This document shows positions 18,983 to 28,167 of a stretch of DNA of 64,000 bases, piece after piece (position 1 is the stretch's first letter; every line of letters starts with the position of its first letter). The position numbers were made by a program, and so were the translations under genes. Location of the stretch: the NCBI GenBank assembly GCA_002483345.1, contig DLHS01000018.1, forward strand, positions 1 to 64,000. Direction: 5' to 3'. Source of the stretch: Bacteroidetes bacterium UBA7662 (GTDB taxonomy: Bacteria > Bacteroidota > Bacteroidia > UBA7662). Under the pieces are notes generated by a model. That model did no database searches and was not told the origin of the DNA. It saw only the letters and a list, made by a program, of their open reading frames with translations.

Positions 18983-19489
18983 ATGAAAAAAGCAGCCCCC
19001 AAAACTTTCCCTGCCTATTACAACTATTATATGGAGTTGTCGGAAGGCGAGCTTGTTGAAAGCCTGAAAAAGGCACACGATACCACCCAGATTATTCTTA
19101 CCCGGATCAGCGAAGAAAAAGCGGCATTTGCCTACGCTCCCGGCAAATGGACCATCAAAGAAATCGTACAACATCTGATTGATTCAGAGAGAATATACAG
19201 TTACAGAGCACTGCGTTTTGCCCGGCAGGATAAGATTGAATTGCCAGGTTTTGAGCAGGATGACTACGCCGCTGCAGCCTATGCCAACAACCGGAGCATG
19301 GCCGATCTGGCCCATGAGTACGCCATGGTCCGCAATGCGACGGTAGCCTTATTTGAAAGTTTCACCCCGGAGATGCTCAGCAGCCGGGGTGTTGCGAACA
19401 AAAGGGAAGTCACCGTTGAATCAATTGGTCGCGTTTGTGTAGGTCATGAAATCCACCACATGAACGTCATCAAAGAAAGATACCTTTGA
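18983..19489 (+). CDS. DinB/YfiT-like four-helix protein
   Basis: 168 residues of the DinB_2 superfamily. The helical bundle is marked by PGKWTIKEIVQHLIDSERIY (first His of the predicted metal site) and a C-terminal HEIHHMNVIKERY (further His ligands). Members bind divalent metal; many act as thiol-dependent S-transferases or hydrolases, but the substrate is unknown here. The stop codon overlaps the TTG start of the nucleoside phosphorylase gene (TTGA), so the two are translationally coupled. Confidence 0.88.
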   Translation: MKKAAPKTFPAYYNYYMELSEGELVESLKKAHDTTQIILTRISEEKAAFAYAPGKWTIKEIVQHLIDSERIYSYRALRFARQDKIELPGFEQDDYAAAAYANNRSMADLAHEYAMVRNATVALFESFTPEMLSSRGVANKREVTVESIGRVCVGHEIHHMNVIKERYL

Positions 19490-20364
19490 AAAAGCCCTTT
19501 GCAGCCTCCGAACTCATCCTTACACCTGCGGGTGCTGTTTATCACCTGAATCTGTTGCCGGAGCAACTGGCTCCGAAAGTGATATTGGTAGGTGATCCCG
19601 ACAGGGTGCCGGCTGTTTCAAAATACTTCGATCAGTTGTATTACAAAGTACAGCACCGGGAATTTATTACGCATACCGGCCGTATTGGCAACTCCATGTT
19701 ATCGGTGGTAAGTACCGGTATAGGGACCGATAATATTGATATCGTCGTGAATGAACTGGATGCGCTGGTCAATATCGATCTCATCAGTCGTTTTGAAAAA
19801 GATCGCCCTGTCAGCCTTCAATTGGTGCGGCTGGGCACCTCTGGTGCGCTTCAGCCCGATATCGCGGTAGACAGCCTGGTGGTCTCTTCCCATGGCCTTG
19901 GCATTGATGGTCTCATGCCTTTTTACGAGGCCACCGAAGATGTGTCTACCCTTGCCATGCTCGCTGAAATTAAGGAGAAGATGCCCACACTGAAAGAAGT
20001 CGCTATTCCTTATCTGACGGCAGGCTCCGACCGCTTGAAACAGCTGCTGTTACGAGATGAAGTTGCAGGCATTACCCTTACAAGTCCTGGTTTTTATGCT
20101 CCTCAGGGTCGTCAGTTGCGTTACAAGGCTCGTTACCAGACCTTGCTGGAGGATGCCCGCAAAGTAACAGTCAACGGCGTCCGGATTACAAATTTTGAAA
20201 TGGAAACAGCTGGTATTTACGGGTTGGCTCACCTGCTTGGCCATGAAGCCTTGTCCATCAATGCCATCATTGCCAACAGACCGCTGGGTAAATTCAGTCA
20301 AAAACCTGCTGCAACCATCAACAGAATGATTACGACGGTGCTGGAGCGTTTTACAAAAGACTGA
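19486..20364 (+). CDS. Nucleoside phosphorylase (uridine phosphorylase-like)
   Basis: 292 residues of the PNP/UDP phosphorylase family. VGDPDRVPAVSKYF is the phosphate-binding motif, STGIGTDNIDIVVNEL follows, and FEMETAGIYGLAHLLG is the nucleoside-binding motif with its Met-Glu pair. It releases the base from a nucleoside with phosphate. The layout is closest to uridine phosphorylases, but base specificity is not certain. The start is TTG, fused to the preceding stop. The 3' end overlaps the convergent phosphatase gene by 14 nt. Confidence 0.88.
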   Translation: MKKPFAASELILTPAGAVYHLNLLPEQLAPKVILVGDPDRVPAVSKYFDQLYYKVQHREFITHTGRIGNSMLSVVSTGIGTDNIDIVVNELDALVNIDLISRFEKDRPVSLQLVRLGTSGALQPDIAVDSLVVSSHGLGIDGLMPFYEATEDVSTLAMLAEIKEKMPTLKEVAIPYLTAGSDRLKQLLLRDEVAGITLTSPGFYAPQGRQLRYKARYQTLLEDARKVTVNGVRITNFEMETAGIYGLAHLLGHEALSINAIIANRPLGKFSQKPAATINRMITTVLERFTKD

Positions 20365-20965
20365 GGTGAGCGGTATCGTTGCTTTTGAGCAGCTGCCAGC
20401 CCCCTTCTTTCCATTGGAGCAGGTATAAACTCAGGTTGCTGTGCTCAAAATTATCCATTTCTGAATAGGGGCGTTGTAGCAGCTGGCATAAAAAAAGCCG
20501 CAGGGCTCTCCCATGCATACAAATCAGGATATTTTCAGCCTGCTCCGCTTCCAGCAGATGTATAACCAGCTGCTGGCGGGAAGCCACTTCGTTCGGACTT
20601 TCACCCTGAGGAGGTTTGGCGTCATAATCACCCTTCTTCCAGTTTGCCAGAAGTGTCCGGTAATCGTGATGAAACTCCCCGAAACTACGTCCTTCAAACA
20701 AACCCCAGTTAAATTCATCGAGCCCCTCGTGTTTTACAAAGGAAATACCTTCCCGGATAAAAGGCAGCGCTGTCTGATAAGTCCGGACAAGCGCTGATAT
20801 GTACAACTTGTCAAATGAAATATGCCGGTATGCCTGATAAAAAGCTTCTGCCTGTGCCCTTCCCGTGTCGTTGAGGGAGGTGTCCATCCCCCTTCCCTGC
20901 ACCATACCTTTCCGGTTAAAATCGGTTTCTCCGTGGCGGATAATCCAGAGCATCTTCCTGCTCAT
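20351..20965 (-). CDS. Histidine phosphatase family protein (phosphoglycerate mutase-like)
   Basis: 204 residues. The RHG catalytic motif (IIRHGETDFNRKGMVQGR) is at residues 9-11 and the second catalytic His is in ICMHGRALRLFL. The family includes cofactor-dependent phosphoglycerate mutases and broad phosphatases such as alpha-ribazole phosphatase; the substrate cannot be assigned. The start overlaps the stop of the pseudouridine synthase gene (4 nt), so it is last in a tilS-rluD-phosphatase operon. Confidence 0.88.
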   Translation of the reverse strand: MSRKMLWIIRHGETDFNRKGMVQGRGMDTSLNDTGRAQAEAFYQAYRHISFDKLYISALVRTYQTALPFIREGISFVKHEGLDEFNWGLFEGRSFGEFHHDYRTLLANWKKGDYDAKPPQGESPNEVASRQQLVIHLLEAEQAENILICMHGRALRLFLCQLLQRPYSEMDNFEHSNLSLYLLQWKEGGWQLLKSNDTAHLSLL

Positions 20966-22029
20966 TCTTCCTCCACCGGTTTATAACGGGCATAGTCACG
21001 CCATTTTTCAAGCACACCGGCAAAATCTTCCGGCAGTGCTGATTCGAAAAACAAACGTTCACCGGTCGTAGGGTGGGTGAATCCCAGAGAACGCGCATGC
21101 AAAGCCATGCGGGGCATCAGCTGAAAACAATTCTCTACAAATTGTTTGTAACGGGTAAAGGTCGTGCCCCGTAAAACTTTGTTCCCGCCGTAAGTGGCAT
21201 CGTTAAAAATAGGATGCCCGATGTGTTTGGTATGCACCCTGATCTGGTGGGTACGGCCGGTTTCCAGTGTAAATGCCAGCAAACTTACATAGCCAAAACG
21301 TTCAAGGACCTGATAATGTGTTGTCGCATGTTTACCCCGGCTGCCGTCGGCAAAAACAGCCTGTACCATACGATCCTGCAGACTGCGGTCGATGTGCCCG
21401 GTTATGGTGCCCGTTTCTTCCTCAAAATCTCCCCAGACCAGCGCATTGTAGGTGCGGTCGATACTATGATCAAAAAACTGCTGGGCCAGGTGTGTCATGC
21501 TGTATTCTGTTTTGGCAATAACCAGTATCCCGCTGGTATCTTTATCAATGCGATGCACCAGTCCAGGTCTGATTTCACCATTGCGGTGGGTTGGGAGGCC
21601 GGCAAAGTGATGGACAAGTGCATTCACCAGGGTACCGCTGCTATGCCCGTGTCCGGGATGAACAACCATACCGGGTACTTTATTTACGATGAGCAGTTCA
21701 TCGTCTTCAAACAAAATATCCAGGGGTATGTCTTCCGGATAGATGGTGGTGTCGCGCGGAGGAAAAGCGAGGATGATTTGAATCACATCATCGGGCTTCA
21801 CTTTATAACTAACCTTTACCGTTTGCTCATTCACCTTCACCGAACCGGCTTTGATGGCATTCTGCATGCGGTTACGGGATACTTTGGGCAGGCGGTCGAA
21901 CAGAAATTTATCTACCCGCAATTGTGACTGCCCCTTGTCGACTACCAAACGATGGTGTTCGTACAATTCATCCTGTGATTCGCCTTCATCAGCTAACCAA
22001 TCTGCTGCTGCTTCTACCCCTGTTGCCAT
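20962..22029 (-). CDS. rluD: RluD/RluC-family pseudouridine synthase
   Basis: 355 residues. An N-terminal acidic extension (about 1-35) precedes an S4 RNA-binding domain (about 36-95: RVDKFLFDRLPKVSRNRMQN) and the catalytic domain with HRIDKDTSGILVIAKT, whose Asp is the nucleophile, and GRTHQIRVH. The family isomerises uridines in 23S rRNA; RluD-like is the best guess and exact sites are unknown. It overlaps tilS by 16 nt and the phosphatase gene by 4 nt. Confidence 0.9.
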   Translation of the reverse strand: MATGVEAAADWLADEGESQDELYEHHRLVVDKGQSQLRVDKFLFDRLPKVSRNRMQNAIKAGSVKVNEQTVKVSYKVKPDDVIQIILAFPPRDTTIYPEDIPLDILFEDDELLIVNKVPGMVVHPGHGHSSGTLVNALVHHFAGLPTHRNGEIRPGLVHRIDKDTSGILVIAKTEYSMTHLAQQFFDHSIDRTYNALVWGDFEEETGTITGHIDRSLQDRMVQAVFADGSRGKHATTHYQVLERFGYVSLLAFTLETGRTHQIRVHTKHIGHPIFNDATYGGNKVLRGTTFTRYKQFVENCFQLMPRMALHARSLGFTHPTTGERLFFESALPEDFAGVLEKWRDYARYKPVEEE

Positions 22030-23345
22030 GTTATTTTCCAGATGATGCGGGTATTTTCAGTGACCGGCGCAGCGGCTGAACGCCTTACGCCCGCTACCCA
22101 GATAACTTCTTCCGCGCTGCAAAGAACGGGAAAGTTCTGCCTTTCGGCGGTACCAATGTGCGCGTCGGTGTAGAGGTCACTAACTTTCTTGTGTCCGTTC
22201 AGGCCAAAAGGCTGCAATTGATCGCCTGATTCCCAATGTCTGAGCAAAAGTGGCCTGGTCAGCAGCGCAATATCAAAATAAGCCTCCTCATTATGCTGTG
22301 AAATCCTGTATCCCTGTTCTTCTGTTACGGTCAGCCTGCCACTCCCCCAGCAGTACGCTCCCGGCGACTCTATCTCCAGCAGCTCTGCATGCATCCTGTT
22401 TTCGATGGCCTGAATGCGGATGGCATCCTGTTCCCGGATAATACGCCAGTATCCTGTTTCAAATTTGCGCCCCTTTTGTTTGTCTCTCAGTCCCATACAG
22501 CCCGGCAACAAGCTCATTGGAAGCTCCAGCCGATGCAGCAGCATATGCCAGAGGGTCGCGGCATCGGGATGGGTAAGCGGCGCTTCGAGCCGGATAAGCC
22601 AGCCATTGGCCTGCGCTTCCGTAAGTCCTGAAACCACCGGCCACCAGCTTTTTTCGAGCCACAATCTGGCTTCCTGCAGGTGTTCTGCGCTTCGCACAAT
22701 GGCAGGTACAATTCCCGGGATTTCAGCTTTAAGTACAGGCAAAATCCTTTGCCGGAACCTGTTCCGGAGATAATAATCTGCCGCATTGGAACTGTCGTCG
22801 ACCCACCGAAGCCCCTGACGGTTCGCATATGCCTCTAATTCCGTACGGGTATAGCCCAGCAGGGGACGTAAATGCTGACTGGTTTTGGCAGGCATGCTGC
22901 CCAGACCTGTCAGACCTGCCCCCCTGCCCAGTTGCATGAGCAAAGTCTCCGCCTGATCATCTGCCTGATGTCCTGTTACATAAAAATCAAACTTCAGGGT
23001 ATCCAGCAAGGTGGCCAACCAGCTGTATCTGATTTCACGGGCCAGTTCCTGTACAGAGCGTCCCCTGCGTTCCGCTGCCTCCACGGGCCGGTCGAATACC
23101 TGAAGCGGAATCTGATGAAAATCGGCAAACTGCCACACGAACTGCTCATCCTGATTTGACTCTTCACCACGCAGGTGGTAATTCACATGCGCAAGCTGAA
23201 GTTTATAGCCCAGTCGGTGAAGCAGGTAACTCAATACCACGGAATCAAGTCCGCCACTGATGGCTACCAGTAATCTGCTGGCAGGTCCTATTCCCCATTC
23301 ACTCAGCAATTTTCTGACGTCCTGTTCCAGCGGGTCAAGTTTCAT
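22014..23345 (-). CDS. tilS: tRNA(Ile)-lysidine synthetase
   Basis: 443 residues. The PP-loop ATPase motif SGGLDS is at residues 30-35, with HVNYHLRGEES and GHQADDQAETLLMQLGRG following. The C-terminal TilS substrate-binding domains cover about 200-440. It converts the wobble C34 of tRNA-Ile(CAU) to lysidine so it reads AUA. It overlaps both neighbours (11 nt with the retropepsin-like gene, 16 nt with rluD). Confidence 0.95.
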   Translation of the reverse strand: MKLDPLEQDVRKLLSEWGIGPASRLLVAISGGLDSVVLSYLLHRLGYKLQLAHVNYHLRGEESNQDEQFVWQFADFHQIPLQVFDRPVEAAERRGRSVQELAREIRYSWLATLLDTLKFDFYVTGHQADDQAETLLMQLGRGAGLTGLGSMPAKTSQHLRPLLGYTRTELEAYANRQGLRWVDDSSNAADYYLRNRFRQRILPVLKAEIPGIVPAIVRSAEHLQEARLWLEKSWWPVVSGLTEAQANGWLIRLEAPLTHPDAATLWHMLLHRLELPMSLLPGCMGLRDKQKGRKFETGYWRIIREQDAIRIQAIENRMHAELLEIESPGAYCWGSGRLTVTEEQGYRISQHNEEAYFDIALLTRPLLLRHWESGDQLQPFGLNGHKKVSDLYTDAHIGTAERQNFPVLCSAEEVIWVAGVRRSAAAPVTENTRIIWKITWQQG

Positions 23346-23766
23346 CTTCGAGTAATAAACGATTTTTATGGTATTGGATGCGGGCCTTAAAGCGGCTCAG
23401 TATATCTCCGCCCAGAACGCCATGAAGCGTCCCCAGACCGAGTTGCTCGTAGGAGTCGCGGATGTTCTGCAGGTCGAGTACAGCCACGGAACAATGTCTG
23501 ATTTGCAATTTGCCGAGTTTAAGTTCGGGTAGCAAAGCCAGGTAACTTTCCATCGTCATCGTCCCGAGTCCGGCAGAGTGCTGATCCTGTTTCTCCAGGT
23601 TCAGGCCGGGCAACAGCTGACGCAGCCAGGTCTCATCTATGGCCGTTTTGCTGGCACCGGTATCAACTACCAGCCGCAGTTTTTCCTGGCCGATTCTGGC
23701 TTCCATCACCAGGTGGCAGCCATCAGCTTCCAGCGCGATGCGTTTCAGTTTGATTTTATATTTCAT
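23335..23766 (-). CDS. Retropepsin-like (clan AA) aspartic protease
   Basis: 143 residues with no signal peptide. The catalytic motif VDTGAS (about 34-39) is followed by a TMESYLALL strand and LGLGTLHGVLGGDIL near the end. The single-domain size means it would have to dimerise, like retropepsins. Bacterial members are poorly characterised and their targets are unknown. It heads the operon with tilS, starting only a few bases after the mdh terminator. Confidence 0.8.
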   Translation of the reverse strand: MKYKIKLKRIALEADGCHLVMEARIGQEKLRLVVDTGASKTAIDETWLRQLLPGLNLEKQDQHSAGLGTMTMESYLALLPELKLGKLQIRHCSVAVLDLQNIRDSYEQLGLGTLHGVLGGDILSRFKARIQYHKNRLLLEDET

Positions 23767-23767
23767 C

Positions 23768-23800
23768 CAAAAAAGAAAGACGATGCCAAGGCATCGTCTT
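23768..23800 (-). terminator. Terminator of mdh
   Basis: On the minus strand a perfect 11-bp stem AAGACGATGCC/GGCATCGTCTT with a 2-nt loop is followed by TTTCTTTTTT. It lies 23 bp after the mdh stop and ends at the start of the next gene. Confidence 0.88.
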
Positions 23801-23822
23801 GCTAAAATAAAAGGTTGACAAA

Positions 23823-24758
23823 TTAATTAGCCATCATGCGGTCGAGTACATCCATTACCTCTTTCACGGCAACAGCACTTTCTTTCACCAGGGCCATCTC
23901 AGCGTCGTTGAGTTTCAGTTCAATGATCTCTTCGATGCCTTTTTTACCCAGTTTCACCGGTACTCCCATATAGATGTTTTTCAGTCCGTACTCACCGTTC
24001 AGCCAGGCACAGACAGGGAAAATACGTTTTTGATCCCGTACTATGGCTTCCACCATTTGTGCTGCTGATGCGCCGGGGGCATACCAGGCAGAAGTTCCCA
24101 AAAGATTTACAATTTCACCACCCCCTTTTTTGGTACGGTCGATGATGGCATTCAGTTTTTCTTCAGAAATCAACTCCGTGACCGGAATGCCACCTACTGT
24201 GGTGTAGCGGGGCAATGGCACCATGGAATCGCCATGACCGCCCATCAGCACAGCCTGAATATCTTTGGGAGAACAATTCAGCGCTTCCGCCAGAAAGGCC
24301 CGGTAACGGGCGGTATCCAGCACACCGGCCATACCAAACACGCGACTGGGATCGATTTTAGCCGCGAGATACGCGCAATATGTCATCACGTCGAGGGGAT
24401 TGGAAACCACGATAATGATAGCATCAGGGGAATATTTAAGCACGTTTTCCGTTACGCTTTTCACGATACCGGCATTGGTCGAAATCAGATCGTCGCGGCT
24501 CATCCCTGGTTTGCGGGGAAGGCCGGAGGTAATCACAACCACTTCGGAACCTGCAGTTTTGCTGTAATCATTGGTAGAACCCGTCATGCGGGTGTCATAC
24601 ATATTCACCGGAGCAGTCTGCCAGATATCAAGGGCTTTTCCTTCAGCGAAATTCTCTTTGATGTCAACGAGGACAACTTCGTTGGCCAGTTCTTTTTGGG
24701 CGATAACATCGGCACAGGTTGCCCCAACATTACCTGCTCCTACTACGGTGATTTTCAT
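23823..24758 (-). CDS. mdh: Malate dehydrogenase (LDH-like type)
   Basis: 311 residues from the ATG at 24758; an upstream in-frame start adds 18 residues without family match. N-terminal KITVVGAGNVGATCAD binds NAD; the substrate and catalytic parts are GLPRKPGMSRDDL, VVSNPLDVMTY, GMAGVLDTARYRAFLA and the catalytic His in MGGHGDSMVPLPRYT. It oxidises malate to oxaloacetate in the TCA cycle. The Arg in GLPRKPGMSR marks malate rather than lactate specificity. It has its own promoter and terminator. Confidence 0.96.
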   Translation of the reverse strand: MKITVVGAGNVGATCADVIAQKELANEVVLVDIKENFAEGKALDIWQTAPVNMYDTRMTGSTNDYSKTAGSEVVVITSGLPRKPGMSRDDLISTNAGIVKSVTENVLKYSPDAIIIVVSNPLDVMTYCAYLAAKIDPSRVFGMAGVLDTARYRAFLAEALNCSPKDIQAVLMGGHGDSMVPLPRYTTVGGIPVTELISEEKLNAIIDRTKKGGGEIVNLLGTSAWYAPGASAAQMVEAIVRDQKRIFPVCAWLNGEYGLKNIYMGVPVKLGKKGIEEIIELKLNDAEMALVKESAVAVKEVMDVLDRMMAN

Positions 24759-24783
24759 GGTATGGTGAAATTTTATGACATTG

Positions 24784-24791
24784 CAAAAATA
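24784..24791 (-). promoter_or_regulatory. -7 box of mdh promoter
   Basis: TATTTTTG on the minus strand is a full TAnnTTTG match, 25 nt before the mdh ATG. The 124-bp gap to the divergent protease gene at 24883 also holds that gene's promoter, which I could not place. Confidence 0.6.
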
Positions 24792-24882
24792 CAGCATCAG
24801 GGTTATTTTCATAACTTTATGATTGCTTTGACCGGGTCAGACTTATCGAAGCATCACTAACGTCAAAACAGCTAAATTCAAA

Positions 24883-26394
24883 ATGAAAAAAATTTACGCA
24901 TTACTGGCCGGCCTGCTGCTGACAGCAGGTGCACAGGCACAGCAAAGCAAGAACTGGTGCGGAACCGGAGAGCCGACCCCGGCCAACCTCGAATTTCTGG
25001 AATCCTTACGTGATAATGGCATCATGGAGGCCAAAGTGGTTAATGATATCATCTATATCCCCATGAAATTCCACATCATCCGCAACAGCCAGGGTGTAGG
25101 TAACTATACCATTTCTGACGCTTTGCGCAATATGTGCGAACTCAATGACTGGTATGCAGGTTTTGGCATACAGTTTTTCATGAGGGGAGATGTCAATTTC
25201 ATCAACAATACAGCCTGGTACAGCAATTTCGCTGAAGGCGATGATGCCACCATCAATCCTATTCACAATGTGGCCAACGTTATAAATGTGTACTACACCA
25301 ATATGACAGCCATCGGACTTTGTGGTTTCGGTAATTTCCCTGGCACAGGTCATCCTGCCAGCACTACCCGTCAGGGAGCTGTTTATCTGAGTCCGGGTTG
25401 CAGCGGTGCCGGTAATACCACCTTCGCACACGAACTCGGTCACCACCTCAACCTGCCCCACCCTTTCCAGGGTACTTCAGGTGCCCCTGCCGGCATCAGC
25501 GCTGAGCGTGTAACCCGCAATACAAACGAGATTTCTCCCCGCCTGTCTTCCAATTGTGCTACTGCCGGAGACCGTTTCTGCGATACCCCTTCAGATTATA
25601 TCGGAGAGCGCTGGAACTGCCCGCGCACCCATACCCAGGTTGACATAAACGGTGATTTATTCGATCCGGATGAAACACTGATCATGAGTTATGCCAACGA
25701 CAATTGTGTTACAAGATTCAGCGATGAGCAGGTAGCAGCCATGCGCGCCACCGTTACCATCGTAAATGGTGTATCCGGTCCCCGCCGCTACTGGCTGGTT
25801 CCGCCAATGGATCCGTATGATACCATTGCCAGTATGCCCGCACCTCTTGAACCCGCCAACAATGCTACCGGTGTACCTAACAACTGGGCCTATTTCAAAT
25901 GGAGCAAAGTTCCCGGTGCTACCATGTACCTGCTCCGTTTGCGCTTCAACTTTACTACACTGGAAGAAATCATTGTATCTGACACCTCTTATCTGTATAC
26001 AGGCACAAAACTGAATGGTAATGTAAACTACCGCTGGTCGGTTGCTGCAATCAACCACAAACTCACCTGTGTTAACTGGACAACAGAACGTTTCTTCACC
26101 ACTGTTTCAAATGGTGTTGGTCTGGAGGCTTTGGAAGCTCTTAAATTTCAGGCATACCCTACGCAATTAAGTCCTGGAGAACAACTTCACCTCCAATTTC
26201 AGGATGGCTTGCAAGGTGATCTTGCTATTACCCTCCGGGATATGAGTGGCCGTCTCGTGCAAAACATTCAAACAACAGTGCCGGAAAACGGCTTATACGA
26301 ATTCCCGGTTGCAGCACAGTCACCCGGTGTATATTTCGTTCAGGTGAATCAACATGGCATGAGTCAGTTTGAGAAGATTGTCATTACCCGATAG
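24883..26394 (+). CDS. Secreted M43-type zinc metalloprotease with T9SS sorting domain (paralog 1)
   Basis: 503 residues. Signal peptide 1-19 (LLTAGAQAQQ). A pappalysin-like catalytic domain has the zinc motif HELGHHLNLPH (His183) and a Met-turn at Met268 (IMSYANDNC). The glycine of the M43 consensus HExxHxxGxxH is Asn here. A CDTPSD segment and several conserved Cys sit between. A fibronectin-like domain (about 310-410) and a T9SS type A sorting domain (about 425-503: YPTQLSPG, GVYFVQVN, KIVITR) follow. Expected to be exported by SecYEG and the T9SS and to act outside the cell. One of three paralogs in 7 kb. Confidence 0.92.
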   Translation: MKKIYALLAGLLLTAGAQAQQSKNWCGTGEPTPANLEFLESLRDNGIMEAKVVNDIIYIPMKFHIIRNSQGVGNYTISDALRNMCELNDWYAGFGIQFFMRGDVNFINNTAWYSNFAEGDDATINPIHNVANVINVYYTNMTAIGLCGFGNFPGTGHPASTTRQGAVYLSPGCSGAGNTTFAHELGHHLNLPHPFQGTSGAPAGISAERVTRNTNEISPRLSSNCATAGDRFCDTPSDYIGERWNCPRTHTQVDINGDLFDPDETLIMSYANDNCVTRFSDEQVAAMRATVTIVNGVSGPRRYWLVPPMDPYDTIASMPAPLEPANNATGVPNNWAYFKWSKVPGATMYLLRLRFNFTTLEEIIVSDTSYLYTGTKLNGNVNYRWSVAAINHKLTCVNWTTERFFTTVSNGVGLEALEALKFQAYPTQLSPGEQLHLQFQDGLQGDLAITLRDMSGRLVQNIQTTVPENGLYEFPVAAQSPGVYFVQVNQHGMSQFEKIVITR

Positions 26395-26415
26395 ATCGGT
26401 ATTAAATATGCTTTA

Positions 26416-26455
26416 AAAAGCCGGTCAACACATGCTGACCGGCTTTTGTTTTTTT
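26416..26455 (+). terminator. Terminator after protease paralog 1
   Basis: AAAAGCCGGTCA pairs perfectly with TGACCGGCTTTT (26416-26427, 26436-26447) and is followed by a T-rich run. It separates the first and second protease genes into different transcripts. Confidence 0.88.
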
Positions 26456-26598
26456 AGTTTTTCCCTTAAAAACAGTGCAGCGAAGTGTGATTTTGTGTAC
26501 TTTAGAATTTGAATTGGTTGGTTTGATGGGTTTTACAAAGCAAATCAGTCCAAAACTTTAGAAGCCCTGATGGGTTTTATGATCCTACTGCTTTAGTT

Positions 26599-28086
26599 AT
26601 GAAAAAAATCTTATTGTTAATTGGTCTTGTCGTAACAGCCTCTTTGGCTGTCGCTCAAAATAATGGCGGACAATCCTGTGGAACGGGCCCTGTTCCTGCT
26701 GCTGTAAAGGAATTTCTCAAAGACATTGATTATACAGCCCCTGCAACAGAGGACATTATCAATGTTCCCGTAACCATACACATCGTAAGACCTACCGGAG
26801 GAGGTGGCAGTTTTTCTGCTGCCCGGGTCCTGGATGGTATTTGTAATGTAAACTCCCGCTTTGCCTCCGCAAGCATGAACTTTTTCATAGCCGGTGACAT
26901 CCATTTTATTGATGACAGTGATCTGCTCAACATCACCAATTATCAGATGACCACCAATATGATTATTCAGCATAATGTTCCCCGTACGGTGAATATCTAT
27001 TATACCAACCTGAGCGCCATGAGTCTTTGCGGCTTTGCCTACTACCCCAACAGCGGCCCGGGTGGCTCCAATAATCAGGGTGCTGTAGTGATGAGTTTTG
27101 CCTGCTCTACCCCTACCGGCACTACACTCGCCCATGAATTAGGACACTTTTTTGCCCTGCCACATACCTTCGATCAGACTTCCGACGATCCGCTGGATCC
27201 GTTTGATGCTGAATTGGTGACTCGCAGCACCAGTGAAGTGCTTCCCCGCAGAAATGCCAACTGCAACACTGCAGGAGACTATTTCTGTGATACACCCTCA
27301 GATTTTATAGGCTACAGATGGGCTTGTCCGACCGCGGCTTTTCAGACAGACCTGAACGGAGACAGACTGCGTCCCGATTCCAGTTTTTATATGAGTTATG
27401 CCAACGACATCTGCACCAATCGTTTCAGCGAACAGCAAATTACAGCCATGCGCGCAACACTTGCACATGCCAATGCGTCCAGGGGATACCTGCTTACCCC
27501 GCCCATGCCCAATTACGCTGCCATCACAACTACCCCTGTACTGATTAGTCCTGCCAACGGGGACTCGAACATAGCCGGTAACTTTGCTTATTTCAGCTGG
27601 TCGTCTGTTCCAGGTGCTACTTTCTACAACTTCAAAATTTATCAGTTTGGCGGGATTCTCATGGATACTTTGATTCAGGATACGACCCATCTCAACCTGA
27701 CTACTAATATTCGCGCCAATCGTACCCTGGAATGGGAAGTAAGAGCCATGAACCCTTCCAGTCTTTGTGCACCCGTATCGAGCCGATTTACATTCAAGAC
27801 AGGCAATTACCTTGCCTCTTCCAGCAAACAGCTGCTGGATGAAAAACTTAAAATATACCCGACGGTGCTTAAACCAGGTGAAACCATCAAACTGGAAGGA
27901 CTGGAAGATGGCCCGTTGGTCGTTGAATTCAGAGATTTAAGTGGTAAAGTAATCCAGCGGTATGAAACACTTGTAGCAGAGCATTATGCTGAACTGTCTG
28001 TCGGATACTGGCCGGCAGGTATTTACCTGGCGCTCATTCGTCAGGACCAGCAGCTCAGCCACCGGAAAATACTTCTACAACCCTGA
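26599..28086 (+). CDS. Secreted M43-type zinc metalloprotease with T9SS sorting domain (paralog 2)
   Basis: 495 residues, same layout as the protein at 24883. Signal peptide 1-19 (VTASLAVAQ). Zinc motif HELGHFFALPH at His179, with Ala in place of the usual Gly; CDTPSD and the Met-turn MSYANDIC follow. Then a fibronectin-like domain (about 305-405) and a T9SS sorting domain (about 415-495: YPTVLKPG, GIYLALIR, KILLQ). Substrate unknown. The 204-bp upstream gap contains two copies of TGATGGGTTTTA (26524-26535, 26568-26579), which may be regulatory or chance. Confidence 0.92.
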   Translation: MKKILLLIGLVVTASLAVAQNNGGQSCGTGPVPAAVKEFLKDIDYTAPATEDIINVPVTIHIVRPTGGGGSFSAARVLDGICNVNSRFASASMNFFIAGDIHFIDDSDLLNITNYQMTTNMIIQHNVPRTVNIYYTNLSAMSLCGFAYYPNSGPGGSNNQGAVVMSFACSTPTGTTLAHELGHFFALPHTFDQTSDDPLDPFDAELVTRSTSEVLPRRNANCNTAGDYFCDTPSDFIGYRWACPTAAFQTDLNGDRLRPDSSFYMSYANDICTNRFSEQQITAMRATLAHANASRGYLLTPPMPNYAAITTTPVLISPANGDSNIAGNFAYFSWSSVPGATFYNFKIYQFGGILMDTLIQDTTHLNLTTNIRANRTLEWEVRAMNPSSLCAPVSSRFTFKTGNYLASSSKQLLDEKLKIYPTVLKPGETIKLEGLEDGPLVVEFRDLSGKVIQRYETLVAEHYAELSVGYWPAGIYLALIRQDQQLSHRKILLQP

Positions 28087-28099
28087 GGCAGCATCCTTA

Positions 28100-28141
28100 A
28101 ACAGCCATTAAAAACAACTTACGATACTTTTAATGGCTGTT
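28100..28141. terminator. Bidirectional terminator between convergent genes
   Basis: AACAGCCATTAAAA (28100-28113) pairs perfectly with TTTTAATGGCTGTT (28128-28141). Both strands have T-rich 3' flanks. It serves protease paralog 2 and the convergent uncharacterised gene. Confidence 0.8.
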
Positions 28142-28167
28142 GTACTTTCACCCCACCGGGCGGATGT